From: Membranipora membranacea
Lineage: Eukaryota > Bryozoa > Gymnolaemata > Cheilostomatida > Membraniporidae
Assembly (NCBI GenBank): GCA_914767715.1
Contig: OU612067.1
Span: 6,262,001-6,326,000, forward strand
Length of the DNA: 64,000 bases
Direction of reading: 5' to 3'
Shown here: piece by piece, positions 25,500 through 36,634 of the stretch
How the letters are laid out: every line of letters starts with the position of its first letter
Numbering within the stretch: the first letter of the stretch is position 1
The notes under the pieces: model-generated
Told to the model about the DNA's origin: nothing
What the model saw: the letters and a program-made list of their open reading frames with translations, nothing else
The model's database searches: none
Position numbers and translations under genes: made by a program

Positions 25500-25938
25500 C
25501 TAAAATGAAGAGAGTACCTGTACCAAACAGTCGAACAAAAAAACCCAGAAGTATTAACCAGAAGCCAAAGGGGATAATAAATCAAGGAAGCAGTTAGAAT
25601 CATCATATCATGTATTATTGCGGGTATTGGTGGATTTCCTGAGTCCATACTCAGCAGCCACCAACAAAATTGGCATTCACTCCAGAAGTGTGATTCAGAT
25701 TTTCCGAATAATTAATATGTCCGTTGGTATGTCCAATAAGTTTTATCATCCACCAAGTATTTTTTATGTTTCCTTGAAAGTTTCGCTTGGATGTACTTAT
25801 TAAAATGAATATTTAAATCATTCACCTTTTCAATTTCTGAAAGTGAATTCATTGCGCTGGGTATGCGTACTTCCAAGCGATTACCATCAAAAAGGGGCGG
25901 AGCCTAATTTTCAATGCTAGTTATCAAGGTAAGAGGAT

Positions 25939-25969
25939 GGTCTCATCAAGGAGTACTCCTTGGTCTCAT
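25939..25969. mobile_element. 15-bp palindromic micro-insertion with 8-bp target duplication
   Basis: CAAGGAGTACTCCTT (25947-25961) between two perfect copies of GGTCTCAT (25939-25946 and 25962-25969). The insert is identical to the one at 10129, but the target differs. Confidence 0.7.
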
Positions 25970-26235
25970 TATCTATAGTCTCTGTTAGCATAGGACCTTC
26001 ACAAGTGCATTATAATATTTTTGGCAGCATAATCTATTCACTATTACTCCGTTGGAATGCAACAGACATGTAAATTATGCCCTAAGGTTGCTAAAATGTG
26101 CAAAAAAAAGATTCTAATGATTATCCTATGCCTTGACAGGCCCGTAGTTCTAGGGGAGGCAAAGAGACACTGCCTCCCCTAGAAAGCTTAATACATCGAC
26201 CCAATGGCGTATATTAGCACTCACGGCCCACGGAG

Positions 26236-26328
26236 TGGCTGAATAGCTCAGTGTGTAGAGCGTCTGCTATATAATCACTAAAAATCAAATTGTTGTGGGT
26301 TCGAGTCCCATCAAGGTCAGTTTTTTTT
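26236..26328 (+). repeat. tRNA-derived SINE head with Pol III boxes
   Basis: A-box-like TAGCTCAGTGTG at 26244-26255, consensus B box GGTTCGAGTCC at 26298-26308, then a run of eight T at 26321-26328 suited to Pol III termination. The D-stem GCTC/GAGC pairs, but the anticodon arm is not a proper tRNA fold, so I call it SINE-derived and not a working tRNA. Confidence 0.65.
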
Positions 26329-26473
26329 CAAATGGGTGCTTTATAACTGGAGCATTTTTACCGTAATCTTCTACTGCTATTGAGTTGTTTTCTGAAAGTA
26401 CCCAACAGCTCAGTGAGCTATTGAAATACCTCTCTGCTTGCACTATTTTGCTATCGATATGCAAAAACTTCCG

Positions 26474-26551
26474 TGGTGGGAGGGCGCTCAAGCGCCTCTC
26501 CCACACCCTCCCCGCCACGCCTACGGCGTGTGGATCGGGCTGCGCCCGATC
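26474..26551. repeat. Three consecutive GC-rich hairpins
   Basis: In an AT-rich setting, three stems follow one another: GTGGGAG...CTCCCAC enclosing GGCGCT/AGCGCC; CACGCC TAC GGCGTG; and GATCGGGC TGC GCCCGATC. All lie inside the 642-bp element, downstream of the tRNA-like unit. Confidence 0.75.
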
Positions 26552-26992
26552 ATTATGCTCATCTCTAAAAAGTCAGTGAGTGAAAATTTTTAGAATATAC
26601 GCCCCTGCATCGACCTAAAACCACCATAATTGAACAAAATCATGTCAGAATTAGCTCCTATGGGATTTCCATTTCCTTATTATATGGCTTAAATTGCTGG
26701 GGGAGGAGGTTTCTGGTGATGCTTCGAACTTGCCCCAGACATTTGCCTCCCTACCATTTTTTCTAAATTATGGCCCTGCTTGTTGGCCATTGTACTTGCA
26801 AGGAAGCTAACAACATTAGTATTCTGAGGCCTTAGAGAGCTAAACCTTGTACTGCCAACTCCATCTCTGCATTGTATTTGTCCTCGAATAGAGGCACAAA
26901 TACTGGTGGTGATTCATTCTAATGAGATGAATGGATATGGTGCTAAGCAGGGAGTTACTCCTTGACCAGACAGAATTACAAAACTGAACACG

Positions 26993-27094
26993 CTAAAAAA
27001 ATGTAAAACAAGTTTGTTCCCTCTGTGGTGGCGGAGGGATATTGCAATTTACCTCCGCCACCACAGAGGGAACAAACTTGTTCTAGAAAAAATG
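26993..27094. mobile_element. Perfect 31-bp-arm hairpin insertion
   Basis: Arms at 27007-27037 and 27052-27082 are exact complements over 31 bases with a 14-base loop. The flanks CTAAAAAAATG and CTAGAAAAAATG are near duplicates. The paralogous stretch near 36055-36100 lacks it, which shows an insertion after the duplication. Confidence 0.8.
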
Positions 27095-27571
27095 AGCACA
27101 TGCAGTTTTGCTCCATATCTGCAGTTTCTGTAACAGAGTTATTTTTTATCACTATGTCAAAGATCATAAATACATAGTCATTGACTATGTAGTGTTTTCG
27201 GATAATAGTAGTAACATTTCATGAATTCATATCCTCTAACTTGTTTACTGTCACCTTGCTGCCAATCTATTCTTAGCCACAGCACATAACCACAGAGTAA
27301 ATCTGACTTCTAACCCAATGTTTATAAAAGCCAATCATCCTTTACAAAAGCAGTTAGAAACTGTTACAGGCATTGCTACACAAAATGACCCGGACACATG
27401 ATTCTGCCGCTGCCTGTGTGTTGTAACAATACTGTGCGATGAAGATGAATCCCTATTTTAACATAGGACTTGAGCATTTGTTTTTGCCTTTTTAATTATA
27501 AATTAAAATAGAATTCATGTCATTTTATTCATCAACAAGTGAAACTCCCGCTCAATATCAGCGAGAAAAAA

Positions 27572-27667
27572 TCTCCCTCCACACCAGAGAGTGAGAATCT
27601 GATTCTCCCTCCACACCAGAGAGTTAAAATCTGATTCTCCCTCCACACCAGAGAGTGAGAATCTGAT
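27572..27667. repeat. Three 32-bp tandem repeats
   Basis: Three head-to-tail copies of a unit starting TCTCCCTCCACACCAGAGAG; the middle copy differs at a few bases. Intergenic, between the pseudogene side and the intact NHL gene. No function is seen. Confidence 0.9.
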
Positions 27668-29437
27668 ATTAAGTCATTGACGCGTAAAACTTTGGCGTAG
27701 CTTTAACTCTACATAAAAGAGTTAACCTCTGACCTCTTAGTCAGCGAGTACAACTCTTCAGTGATAGCTGGTCACTGATATATAACTCATGGATTAGTGG
27801 TTTTTCTGCAACAGGAGGAAATAACTGTTACACTTGGCACAGCTCCATAACTATCACCATTTTCTGACTGGACGACAATTTCTGTTGTGATTGGCTGGTA
27901 ATAAATGCCTAAGAGTATATGTATATTATTCATTTGTTCAAAGAGGTTTCCTGGAAAGTTTACAAATAACCGAGTAGGTAAGCCTTTATTGATCAAACAA
28001 ATGCCACTTTTTGCAGGCAATAGGAGATACCTGTGTAAAAAGTTGAGTTAAGAGACAGTGAAACAGAATTGAAGAATTTACAGACAGAAAAATAGATTGT
28101 CCACTTATTTTTTTGTCGCCAGAAACGTGTCCTTGGTATTGAATGCCCAAGTGTGCTCCTAGAACAAAAGGTCATCCACTGTGCTTTATGCAGGATAAGA
28201 TGCAGCTGATGATAGAAAATAACAATGATGACAATTCAGTTTAATGGCGGTTATGGAGTTAGACCTGTGTGATAAGATAAATGTATGTTGCGATTGTCGC
28301 CCCAATCACCTAATATAGGTATGTATCTATCTAAAGCCAAAGAGTAAGAGACAGCTCATTTCATATAACACATCTAAATCCATGTGTATACTTTTTTATA
28401 TCTATCCCACACTATTTAGAGGGGAATAATTCATATAGTAATTCAATGACAAAAAAAAACAAGACACATGTAGTTATATTTCCACAAGTTGACTTTGATT
28501 TGCAAGCAGAAGTGAAACGTCCACGACAGAATAGCTGCGCCAAGGTAGCAAATAAATTTACAAGTTGCGCAGCTTGTCTAGAGGCAAGATATGTGTGGTG
28601 CACCTGCTAGTTTCAGATTTTGTAGCCTAGAGCACATAACTCATATATTTGGTAGTCTCTCACTACTCAGTCGGAACTCAAGGTTGGAGTCAATTTGGAG
28701 GTAAGATTGTTATCAACTTAGTCTGTACCCTAGACAGGCTAATGAGCATTCATTACTGTTCAACTTAAACGCATGACGTGACAGTAATTAGTTTGTGCAG
28801 AGAGGATCATTTTTTAGTATAAATATCCATCATTGAAATAATGTAAATATTTAAGGGATGCATGGCATAATATCAGCTTGCAAAAAAAGTATATAAAAGA
28901 GCTTCCTGTATGAGATGGTAGTGATAATTTGTCTCCTTAGGTGAACCACGATCAAGAAGGTGAAGGGTACAGACACATTAATTTGTGCTCAGACTAGTCT
29001 CTTTATTATTGGCATTATTCATACTACTCAAAACTCTCGGCGAAGCCAAGCAACAACAAAACAACATTTTTTTAACAACTGGATGAAGGTGATCTTCTCA
29101 CCGACATTATTGTTTTAAAGTTTAGAGAGTTTTGTTGTAGATTCTGGTTTTTTTTCACACTGTTGTTAGGTCAGGGAAGCCTGAAATATTGTTTATGGTA
29201 TTCTTTTATAGTCCCTCTGACTCCCTCGCTAATCCAACAAAAAATTATATTATACATAAATATACATATTATACCAGGGTTGGTGCTGACAGTACATCGT
29301 GTGGCCATCATGAAGGCCTGCTAAGACCAAATTAGCTAGATTATCAAGGACATAGTGTGTCTCCGCTACCTCCTATCACTCCTTCCTCCATATCGTCACC
29401 TTATGCCTGTTATCACATCTGGATCTGACGCTGATAA

Positions 29438-29487
29438 TACTGACCTAGCCAGTCTTAACAAGCCTGTTAAGACTGGCTAATATTGAC
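29438..29487. mobile_element. 34-bp perfect inverted repeat with near-identical flanks
   Basis: Two 15-base arms, TAGCCAGTCTTAACA and its exact complement, are separated by AGCC (29446-29479). The flanks read ATACTGACC and ATATTGACC, one mismatch in nine. Intergenic. Confidence 0.6.
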
Positions 29488-30060
29488 CATGCCCTTGACT
29501 GATGAAAATATTGAATTGATCTTAATTTTAAAAAAAACTTAGACGCCACACTTGGATTGCTGGGAAAGCGGGGATGGGACAGCCTCCCTGAATAAATGAC
29601 CAAATTATATCAATTGTACTAATCTTTTGTTTTCTCTCTGTTAAATATGAGGAAAAAACTCTAGTTTGTTAAAAGTTTCTGCGATTTCAACAGATTGATG
29701 ATAACAATAAAGGCTTCTAATGGCCTATCGTAAAATGGTTTGGGCTTCTTTGAAATATTTTTTTTTTTTTTGGTTTAAGAATTGACCAAAATAAAGAATG
29801 CACAAATTTGATAACAACCAACCCCCAACCACAAACCAAATAGTACGTAACGGCCCACTACTAGTAAATAAAAAATGAAGCATTAACTCTATTTCAGTGA
29901 ACCATGTTTTAGTGTTTCTATTATACAACCAACGTAAGCACTGTGATATTTTGAGCATATATCTGTCCGTTTTTTGATGGCCCGCCATCAACGCATGAAT
30001 ATCCTGAAGACAGACTGTCAGGCAGACAGACAGACAGACTGCCATTGCACTTGATCAGCA

Positions 30061-30824
30061 TCACTCTGTCTCATCTAGAATTATGGGATCGAGGACATAA
30101 ACATCTGAAAGTGGGCACGTGTCTGTCTGTTCAGGACATGCTGGATCGAGAATGGATTCAGCGTGATCATAGCTGTTTAGGGCTGGAATGGGGGACGACT
30201 GTAGGCTCCTGCTTTCACTCGGCTCTGACTGAGTCTGTTGTTGAGATGTTGGGTCGAGAATGTATTCTGTATGATCAGAGCTATCTAGGGCTGAAATGGG
30301 GGATGACTGTAGGCTCCTGCTTTCACTCGACTCTGCCTGAGTCTGTTCTTGACATGTAGGGTCGAGTATATAGACATCTGGAGGTGGGCATGATTCTGAC
30401 TGGTCTTCACATGTTGGGTTGAGTATGTAGACATCTAGAGGTGGGCATGGTTCTGACTGGTCTTCACATGTTGGGTTGAGTATATAGACAGGTTGGTCAG
30501 AGTCAGATATTGTTTTTTGTACGTAATTCGACTGGCATTCTTCGTACCTCAGGAAAACTGCTGAATCATTCTCATACACTCTGTTGTTATCAGTATCCGT
30601 TTTAGTAGAGAACATCTGATCAGAGAAGGGGTTATCACTATCCACATCGACTGAGAGCTCGTAATACTGATCATTAATCATCTCATATACATCTTCCTGC
30701 TCTCCGTTTTCACCGTTGGTTTCTGATACTGTGAGATTCTGCACATCTCTGCCATGTTGCTGACCACCTATCTCTGGTTCTACTCTGTGTTCTGGGTTCC
30801 GATCACTTCCTCTGTATCCTGATC
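30061..30824 (-). CDS. Cytoplasmic tail exon with repeated Tyr motifs
   Basis: About 254 residues. Acidic start EQEDVYEMINDQYYEL, then NRVYENDSAVFLRYEE, then six blocks ending Y-I/V-L-N/D-P (PVYILNP, DVYILNP twice, DVYILDP twice with one YVLDP form, TEYILDP) and one where Tyr is Ser (AESILDP), spaced by Glu/Gln/Ser/Pro-rich linkers. VYEND fits the pTyr-X-Asn pattern bound by Grb2-type SH2 domains. The YILN/YILD motifs are not ITIM or ITAM. The linkers repeat at the DNA level, so the array grew by internal duplication. Confidence 0.85.
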
Positions 30825-33800
30825 CTGTTGGTCATTAGAAACATCTTAGACTCTTAAAAATGACCTTTATTGTCAGAGTTCCAATGTAACAAATATTTTA
30901 AACACTCAAAGCAATCTGAACTGATTGCATAACATAGTATATGATATTCTTAGGGTTTACCTTGCATTGACAGAGAGACACCGGAATTTTGAAATTTCGA
31001 TAAGCTGTTTGACTGAGAACCTCTCCGCCATCTGCAAAAGATATTTAAGTTATTATATATTACATATATATTATATATTAGTTGATTAAACCTAACTATC
31101 TTAGCGACACACAGACACATGATCATAATGTGAGTCAAGGTCAGACAATAATGTATGATTGAGAAATCGATGGAGGCTCTGTCAATCACCACTAGGACTT
31201 CTGGGTGTCGTATGGATATCGGAATCTTCATTTTCATGACTAAGGAAAGTTTTATGTTAAGCACAATCAATTACAAAAAAAATACCTCAATCTTACAAAA
31301 CCAGTAAACAGGCAGTGTTTTACCTATTGGTGCAGTAGATAATTATCCCAACTCCACAGGCAATCAAGGGTACTATGATTGACAGACTGACAATGAGTGG
31401 CAGGGATATACTAGACTTTGTATCGACTGTGTCTGCAGTGCTGCTATTCTCAGATAAACTCATGGAGCTAGTAGTTAGAGATGTACCATATATACCTGCT
31501 CACAAGAAGAAAAGGATTTTCTAGGATGTGTCTTGGATGAATGATTGTACACTACCTATATTGCCTATAGTAAAAAAAATTTAGTCAGAAGTTTAACTTG
31601 ATGTAGTATATGTGCGCAGACGGCTGCAATGCGAGTGAGTGGTATTAAATCATTAAACATGTATTTTGATAACCTGAGGAATACACACATTGACACATCA
31701 GTAGTAGCTAAATGTATGTCTGATTTCGGACTGTGTTTGGAAGACCCAACAAAATGAATATGAGCCTCATAAACTGTAATTTACATCTGCCACAAAAACT
31801 TAATTCACAACATTGTTAAAAAACAACAATCATTGACTGACCTTCTGAAAGTAACATTGTACTTGTATAAGTAGAGCTTGGTTGACTGGGTTTCCCTTCT
31901 CCGTTAGAGTTTATAGTCTGTGTTGGTTGTTCAGTCACCACAGACTCATCAGTTAGAGAGGTGAAAGTTATTAGATCAGTCAGGTTTTCACTATCCTCAC
32001 TAGCACCTTGAAAGTGTGTATTGGATATCGTAGAGAGCGGAGTTGCCCTAACTTGATAAGAGAGAGCACAACTTCGGATTTGTATGTCACATCATGGGTT
32101 AAACACCCAAAGTGGTAGTAGCATTCCGTTATTCTGATAATGGATTGCTATTACCATAATATAACACCCAGATTATTTTCATCTTATCGCATACATAGAT
32201 CCAAGTTTCAACCAAGGCTGGTTCAGCCCATCTCTTTGTTCTGCCACTTCAAATGAGCACTGGTTAGTGACCCCAACTAGACATTTAGATTCGATACCCC
32301 CTCTGACAAATCCAAGTTCAAGGCAACCTAAAACATGATTTATCCTTTTTATGTCAGAAGAATCTTACTTATGAATTTTGAAAATTGATCACACAAACTA
32401 AATATTTGTCTCACGACTGAATAGGTACCCTGTATCTCAATAAATCCTATCGCTTCCTCCTGTCCGATCCAAATCCTCCCTCTAGCGGGATCATACAGCA
32501 CTGAGGTAGGGTTGTGTAAGCCACACTCTGATATGTTACCAGAGGTGTAGCTCGGTGGCCGTGGCGTCGTAGTGAAGAATGGATCTACATGATGAAAGGA
32601 CAGTCAACATGAAGAGAAACAACAATGCAGACATCAATGGAAAACTCCAATTGCATAACTGTTGAAAGCTCATCAATGAAAAAAGTTTCAACAGTTTTTC
32701 TAGTTGGTCTTTAGAGGACAGGATATTCTTTCTTTTTTCTTTCCAGTGGCAACTTTCAAAGTTAAGGTTAACGTGATATATCGCCTTTTCAGTTTCTGAG
32801 GAACTACTTGTCCCATCTCGAAAATTCTTTCACTGATACGTTGCTAGTAGTCTGACTCATTTTTAATATCCCAAATTATTTTAAACCGCATGTTTATAAC
32901 TTGATTAATTGTACATTAACTAAAATACATTGAAAACATATAGGCAGCAATGGGCAAAATGATGCAGTAAATTACGTTATGCAAAAGCGTGATGAAAATC
33001 TGTGCAGTACTACGTGCAAAGCACATTGTGTACAACAATGGATCACCTTTTTTGGGTGATTGTTTAGCATCGAGAGAGAAATGTTTATGCTCATAACTTC
33101 TCCATTACTGAATTTATCATCAAACGCCACGATTGAAGCCTCAGAAATACTCCCTAGTGTAATGTAAGCTAGTGTGTATGACATGTTGTTTAACCTATTT
33201 TCAGTTTTTTGGCTGGAAAGGAGTGCATGTTTTGGACTTAAAAAAGCTAGTTTAGCCACAAAAATCCAAATATCTCAAGATGTAAAGCCATAATCAATAA
33301 GCCATAATCACTTATATAGTTTTCTTCTTTTTTTTCTCTCTTTTCTGTTTTGGCACTAAATGTAAAACATTTTGCCCAAAATGATTTAAACTGCCAAATA
33401 AAGTATTAAAAAAAAAAATAAATAAATAAGCGCTTCGATCAAAATCTAGACCATCTCCTGCTGCTCATGCTGACAACAAATTTGACTGACATCTTTCTGA
33501 ATTTCTGGTTTTTGGCAGGAAAATTTTGTCAAAAATTAGTGAAAATTGGGGTTATTATTTGTTACAGTTGTGACAAACAAGATCTGTAATCTGGTAAGAT
33601 GATTGATGGAACTGACTGTGCAAGACCAAAATGGAATAATAAATTTGAAATTTTAGTTTCTGCATTATTGGGGTCACATGTAATAAGGGGTCTGAAATTG
33701 CCCTTTTACTATTGCAAAAATCATGTTTAAGCCTCGAAGACAGGAGGCCTAAAATATGAAGTTTCACTAAAAGGTCACTCCTCCAGTTAGTGCCATGCCT

Positions 33801-35590
33801 CCTCTGTATGGTGAAAGTAAAAACTAATCAAATACCTCAATAGCAAGGCATAGGGGGCTCAATTTAAAAAGGGCACTTTTTGCTCCAAAATGAACTTTCA
33901 GTGGTCACTGCGACTCAACGTCAAATATTTGGGAGGTTTCAACTGTGAATATAACTATTAGACATGATCCCCAATACAATATTAAAAAGTGTTAAAAAGC
34001 GATATATCACGTTAAGGGACATAGTGAGGGACCTGCTGCCCAATTTATAGAAGCTCCATTACAAATCGCAGAGATCTTCATTTGACAGGGTTTTGGTGAG
34101 TGGGATAGCAATAACTGTGAGGAACTTTATCAAACCCAACCTTTAAGGGAGTCAACCGATTTATATAAGATGAAAATGTGTAAGCTCACCACCAGGTAAT
34201 GCTGACCACCGCACACATACAGAAGATACAGAGCCAGACACCAGATCGACAACTCTAATATTGTTATTAAGTTGGTCCACTATCAATAAGATTTCACTGG
34301 TCATAAACTTTAGGTCCATAGTAAATCCTGAGAAGAACGCAGACGGCAGCGGACCATCCATGTAAGAGTTGTCCCAACTTATAGGCAAGTCAGCTTCATA
34401 ACCCGACAAATCTTCTGGCTGTTCAGTTAGATTACTGATCATCCCGAACACTTGGTTGACTGAGAAGAATATAACTCCTGTTGTTGGCTGTATGGCTAAT
34501 GTTCGCAAGGATCTGTCAAAGTCGGCACTAAGTGTTGACACAACTTGAGTTTGAAGATTCAGCTTTCTTATTTTTTTATTGTCATGGTCAATTGCTAGGA
34601 GTGTAAGTTCATCACTCTTCGGGTAAAGGGCGATGGATGTGAGCTTTCCAAATTTGGCTGACTGAAACGTACCGTCCTGAAAGCCAAAGTTATCCACTCC
34701 ACAAATGCCAGCCAGCAGTGAGGTGCTGTTTGTGAATCGATCCACTAGTCTGACACAATAACTTCCGCTGTCTAGAATGACAACATGTGATGAGTTGATC
34801 TGCGCGAAGTCATTAGGCCACGTGAATCTGGCCTCAAGTCCCACTCCTTCTCTGGATGCATACCCGTTATTGTACACCGAGCCCACTATTCTATGTACTG
34901 TATAGGTGCCAGGATCTAAAGTTCTTAGGCTAGAGCCGTCGATATAGAGTATGTTTCCAGGGTTATAATTATCGATCTCTAGCGCCTCTATATCACTGAC
35001 CTTATCAAAGGCTACTGCCTCAACATCACCAAGTTTAAATCTAAAATGAAAAGAGTACATGTACAACACAGTCAAACAAAACAAACACAGCAAAGTTAAC
35101 CGGGAGCTATATTATGGGGGATCTTAAATAGAATAGGCGGTGATAATTATATCACGTACCATTACGGTATAATGATTTCCTCATCCATACTCAGCAGCAA
35201 CCAACAAAATAAAGTAGTTTCTTTTAATTAAAATGGTAGTTTGATGCTTGCATGATAGACAAAGACGACTTCACACATACTGCTGTATACACTCACCCAT
35301 GCACACTGTTACGATATATCGCTGGTGATGTTGCAATGCATGGTGGTACACAGAACAGGATTATCAAAACCTGACGAACCTAAAAAAGGAGTGGAAAACG
35401 TTGAAGGTAATTGATGACAGTGGAGCAATTTTTAGTGTAAATATAATTATTATGGATGCCTCAAAAGTGAAAAAGTAACTGTTTCTGTTTTCATCAGCCG
35501 GAGGCTTGGTGGCTCACTCACATAGTACATGTTATTTATAATACATACCATCCTCAAGCTCAGTGCAGAACACACAGTGGAGAAGTCCAT
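30061..35590 (-). CDS. Type I membrane protein, NHL-like propeller with tyrosine-repeat tail
   Basis: Nine exons, all phase-consistent: 35590-35549, 35379-35297, 35040-34190, 32584-32429, 32327-32195, 32047-31842, 31495-31324, 31031-30961, 30824-30061; 825 residues. Order: signal peptide (hydrophobic VLIILFCVPPCIA, about residues 20-32); NHL-like beta-propeller (about 42-380) with repeats such as EAVAFDKV, NPGNILYIDG, WPNDFAQINSSHVVILDSGS and GLHNPTSVLYD; Ser/Thr-rich stem with Asn-X-Ser/Thr sites; one membrane helix (about 520-545, LPLIVSLSIIVPLIACGVGI); a basic stop-transfer (RWRRG); and a tail of about 280 residues. The start at 35590 is preferred because exons 1 and 2 then encode a signal peptide. 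Ligand and partner are unknown; a cell-surface signalling receptor is inferred. Confidence 0.85.
32585..34189. other. Long intron of the NHL receptor gene
   Basis: AT-rich and non-coding on both strands as far as I can see, with an A-rich run and short TAAA repeats near 33409-33430. Copy A of the duplication has lost this part. Confidence 0.5.
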
Positions 35591-36634
35591 ATCAAGAGGC
35601 GGCTAAATAAACTATACGTCATGTCTTAACTAATAAAAGTGAAACTAGATGAAGGATTAGAGTAAATATTACTGATACTACCGTCATAAGTGTATTATAA
35701 TAATATTTGTGGCAAGCATAATCCATTTATGAATTTAGATTGTCACATTAATCCATTTGATTGCAACAAACACGTTATAATGAGTTATCTCCTAAGGTTG
35801 CCAAAACTTGCAAAAAAAAGATTCTAACAATTATTCCATGCCTTCTTGGCCAATGTACTATTAAGAAAACTAACAACGCCAGAATTTTAGGCCCTTGAGA
35901 GCTAAACCTGATTCTGCCAACTCCATCTCTGTATTGTGTTTGTCCTCGGATAGAGGCACAAATGCTGGCGGTGATTCATTCTGATGAGATGAATGGATAA
36001 GGGCCTGAAGCCCAAAACAGGGAGTTACCCCTTGGTCAGACAGAATTACAAAACATTGTGATAAAATTAAGCAAATGCAACTTTGATCCGTATCTGCAGT
36101 TTCTGTAACAGAGGTGTACAGAGTTATTTATGATCACCTTGATATGTAAAGAGACATATTTGATTTTTGTATATATAACATGTTATTGAGCACAAGAATG
36201 ACCACTTTCTCCATCAGTATTAAGAGTTATCTCCTCAGCTAAGTCACACAACAGAGGCTGAGTCATATATCCCAACAAACATCAAAAAAGGATTATGAAA
36301 ATAAATATGTTTAACTGATTCATCACAAAGATTTGGACGGAAAAAAATGGCATATGGAAGGAAAGATTATCTGATTCAGTTTTAAGCAGGACGGATACGC
36401 AAAAAATCAAAACTGGCACTTGAAAATATATCATGAATATCTGTGGCTATTTATCACAATGTTCTTACCGATATTGGCACTAGCAAAGACAGAATTCAGT
36501 CCATTTCTAAACACATTATAATAATTAACAAGGAATGGTACAGCCATGAAATGGTTTTAGTTTATAAACAGATAATGAATCGATAGCAGCATTCAAATTT
36601 GTCATTGTACTATAAATGAATAGAGAGGTCATGG

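Larger units (their letters stand above)
26137..26778. mobile_element. hAT-like non-autonomous element, 642 bp, in one paralogue only
   Basis: It begins CAGGCCCGTAG and ends GGCCCTG, with GGGAGGCAAA and TTTGCCTCCC as inner complementary ends. Immediately inside, CTAGGGGAGGCA and TGCCTCCCCTAG form a 12-bp stem. The duplicated locus at about 35840 runs straight across this point, so the boundaries are seen directly. No clean 8-bp target duplication is present (only CTTG on both sides). No transposase frame is present, and a tRNA-like unit lies inside. Confidence 0.7.
22556..27180. repeat. Segmental duplication, copy A
   Basis: Homologous in order to about 29570-36140: the 3' flank, tail exon, one intron piece, NHL exon and 5' flank all align by eye. 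Copy A lacks the middle exons and carries the 642-bp element, the 79-bp hairpin and the 15-bp array. It is the decayed copy. Confidence 0.85.
27181..29569. other. Intergenic spacer between the two duplicated segments
   Basis: Contains the three 32-bp repeats and the 34-bp inverted repeat. Small open frames show no features of real exons. Confidence 0.5.
29570..36140. repeat. Segmental duplication, copy B
   Basis: The intact partner of 22556-27180, same orientation (tandem). It contains the complete NHL membrane-protein gene. The shared downstream flank includes CTGAATAAATGACCAA; the shared upstream flank includes TATCTGCAGTTTCTGTAACA. Confidence 0.85.

Noticed and set aside
26236-26320. Functional tRNA gene
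   Set aside because: The A and B boxes are present but the anticodon arm does not fold properly and the unit sits inside a mobile element.
26285-26518. Minus-strand open frame ending LMGLEPTTI
   Set aside because: It reads through the tRNA-like SINE and GC hairpins; LEPTT-type endings commonly come from the complement of a Pol III B box.
29725-30045. Minus-strand open frame with hydrophobic segments
   Set aside because: Directly downstream of the NHL receptor stop, with poly-T-derived Lys and no homologous open frame in the duplicated copy; treated as 3' untranslated sequence.
30045-30359. Plus-strand open frame of 104 codons with repeats
   Set aside because: Complement of the repetitive tail exon of the NHL receptor; the repeats explain it.
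35041-35093. Start of the NHL protein at ATG 35093
   Set aside because: A strong TTTTAG acceptor lies at 35041-35046 and the upstream signal-peptide exons join in phase, so this ATG is probably intronic.
36480-36547. Possible short exon MAVPFLVNYYN with donor ATCG|GTAAGA
   Set aside because: Its exit phase (1) does not fit the NHL exon acceptor (needs 2), whereas the 35590 and 35379 exons fit perfectly and give a signal peptide.
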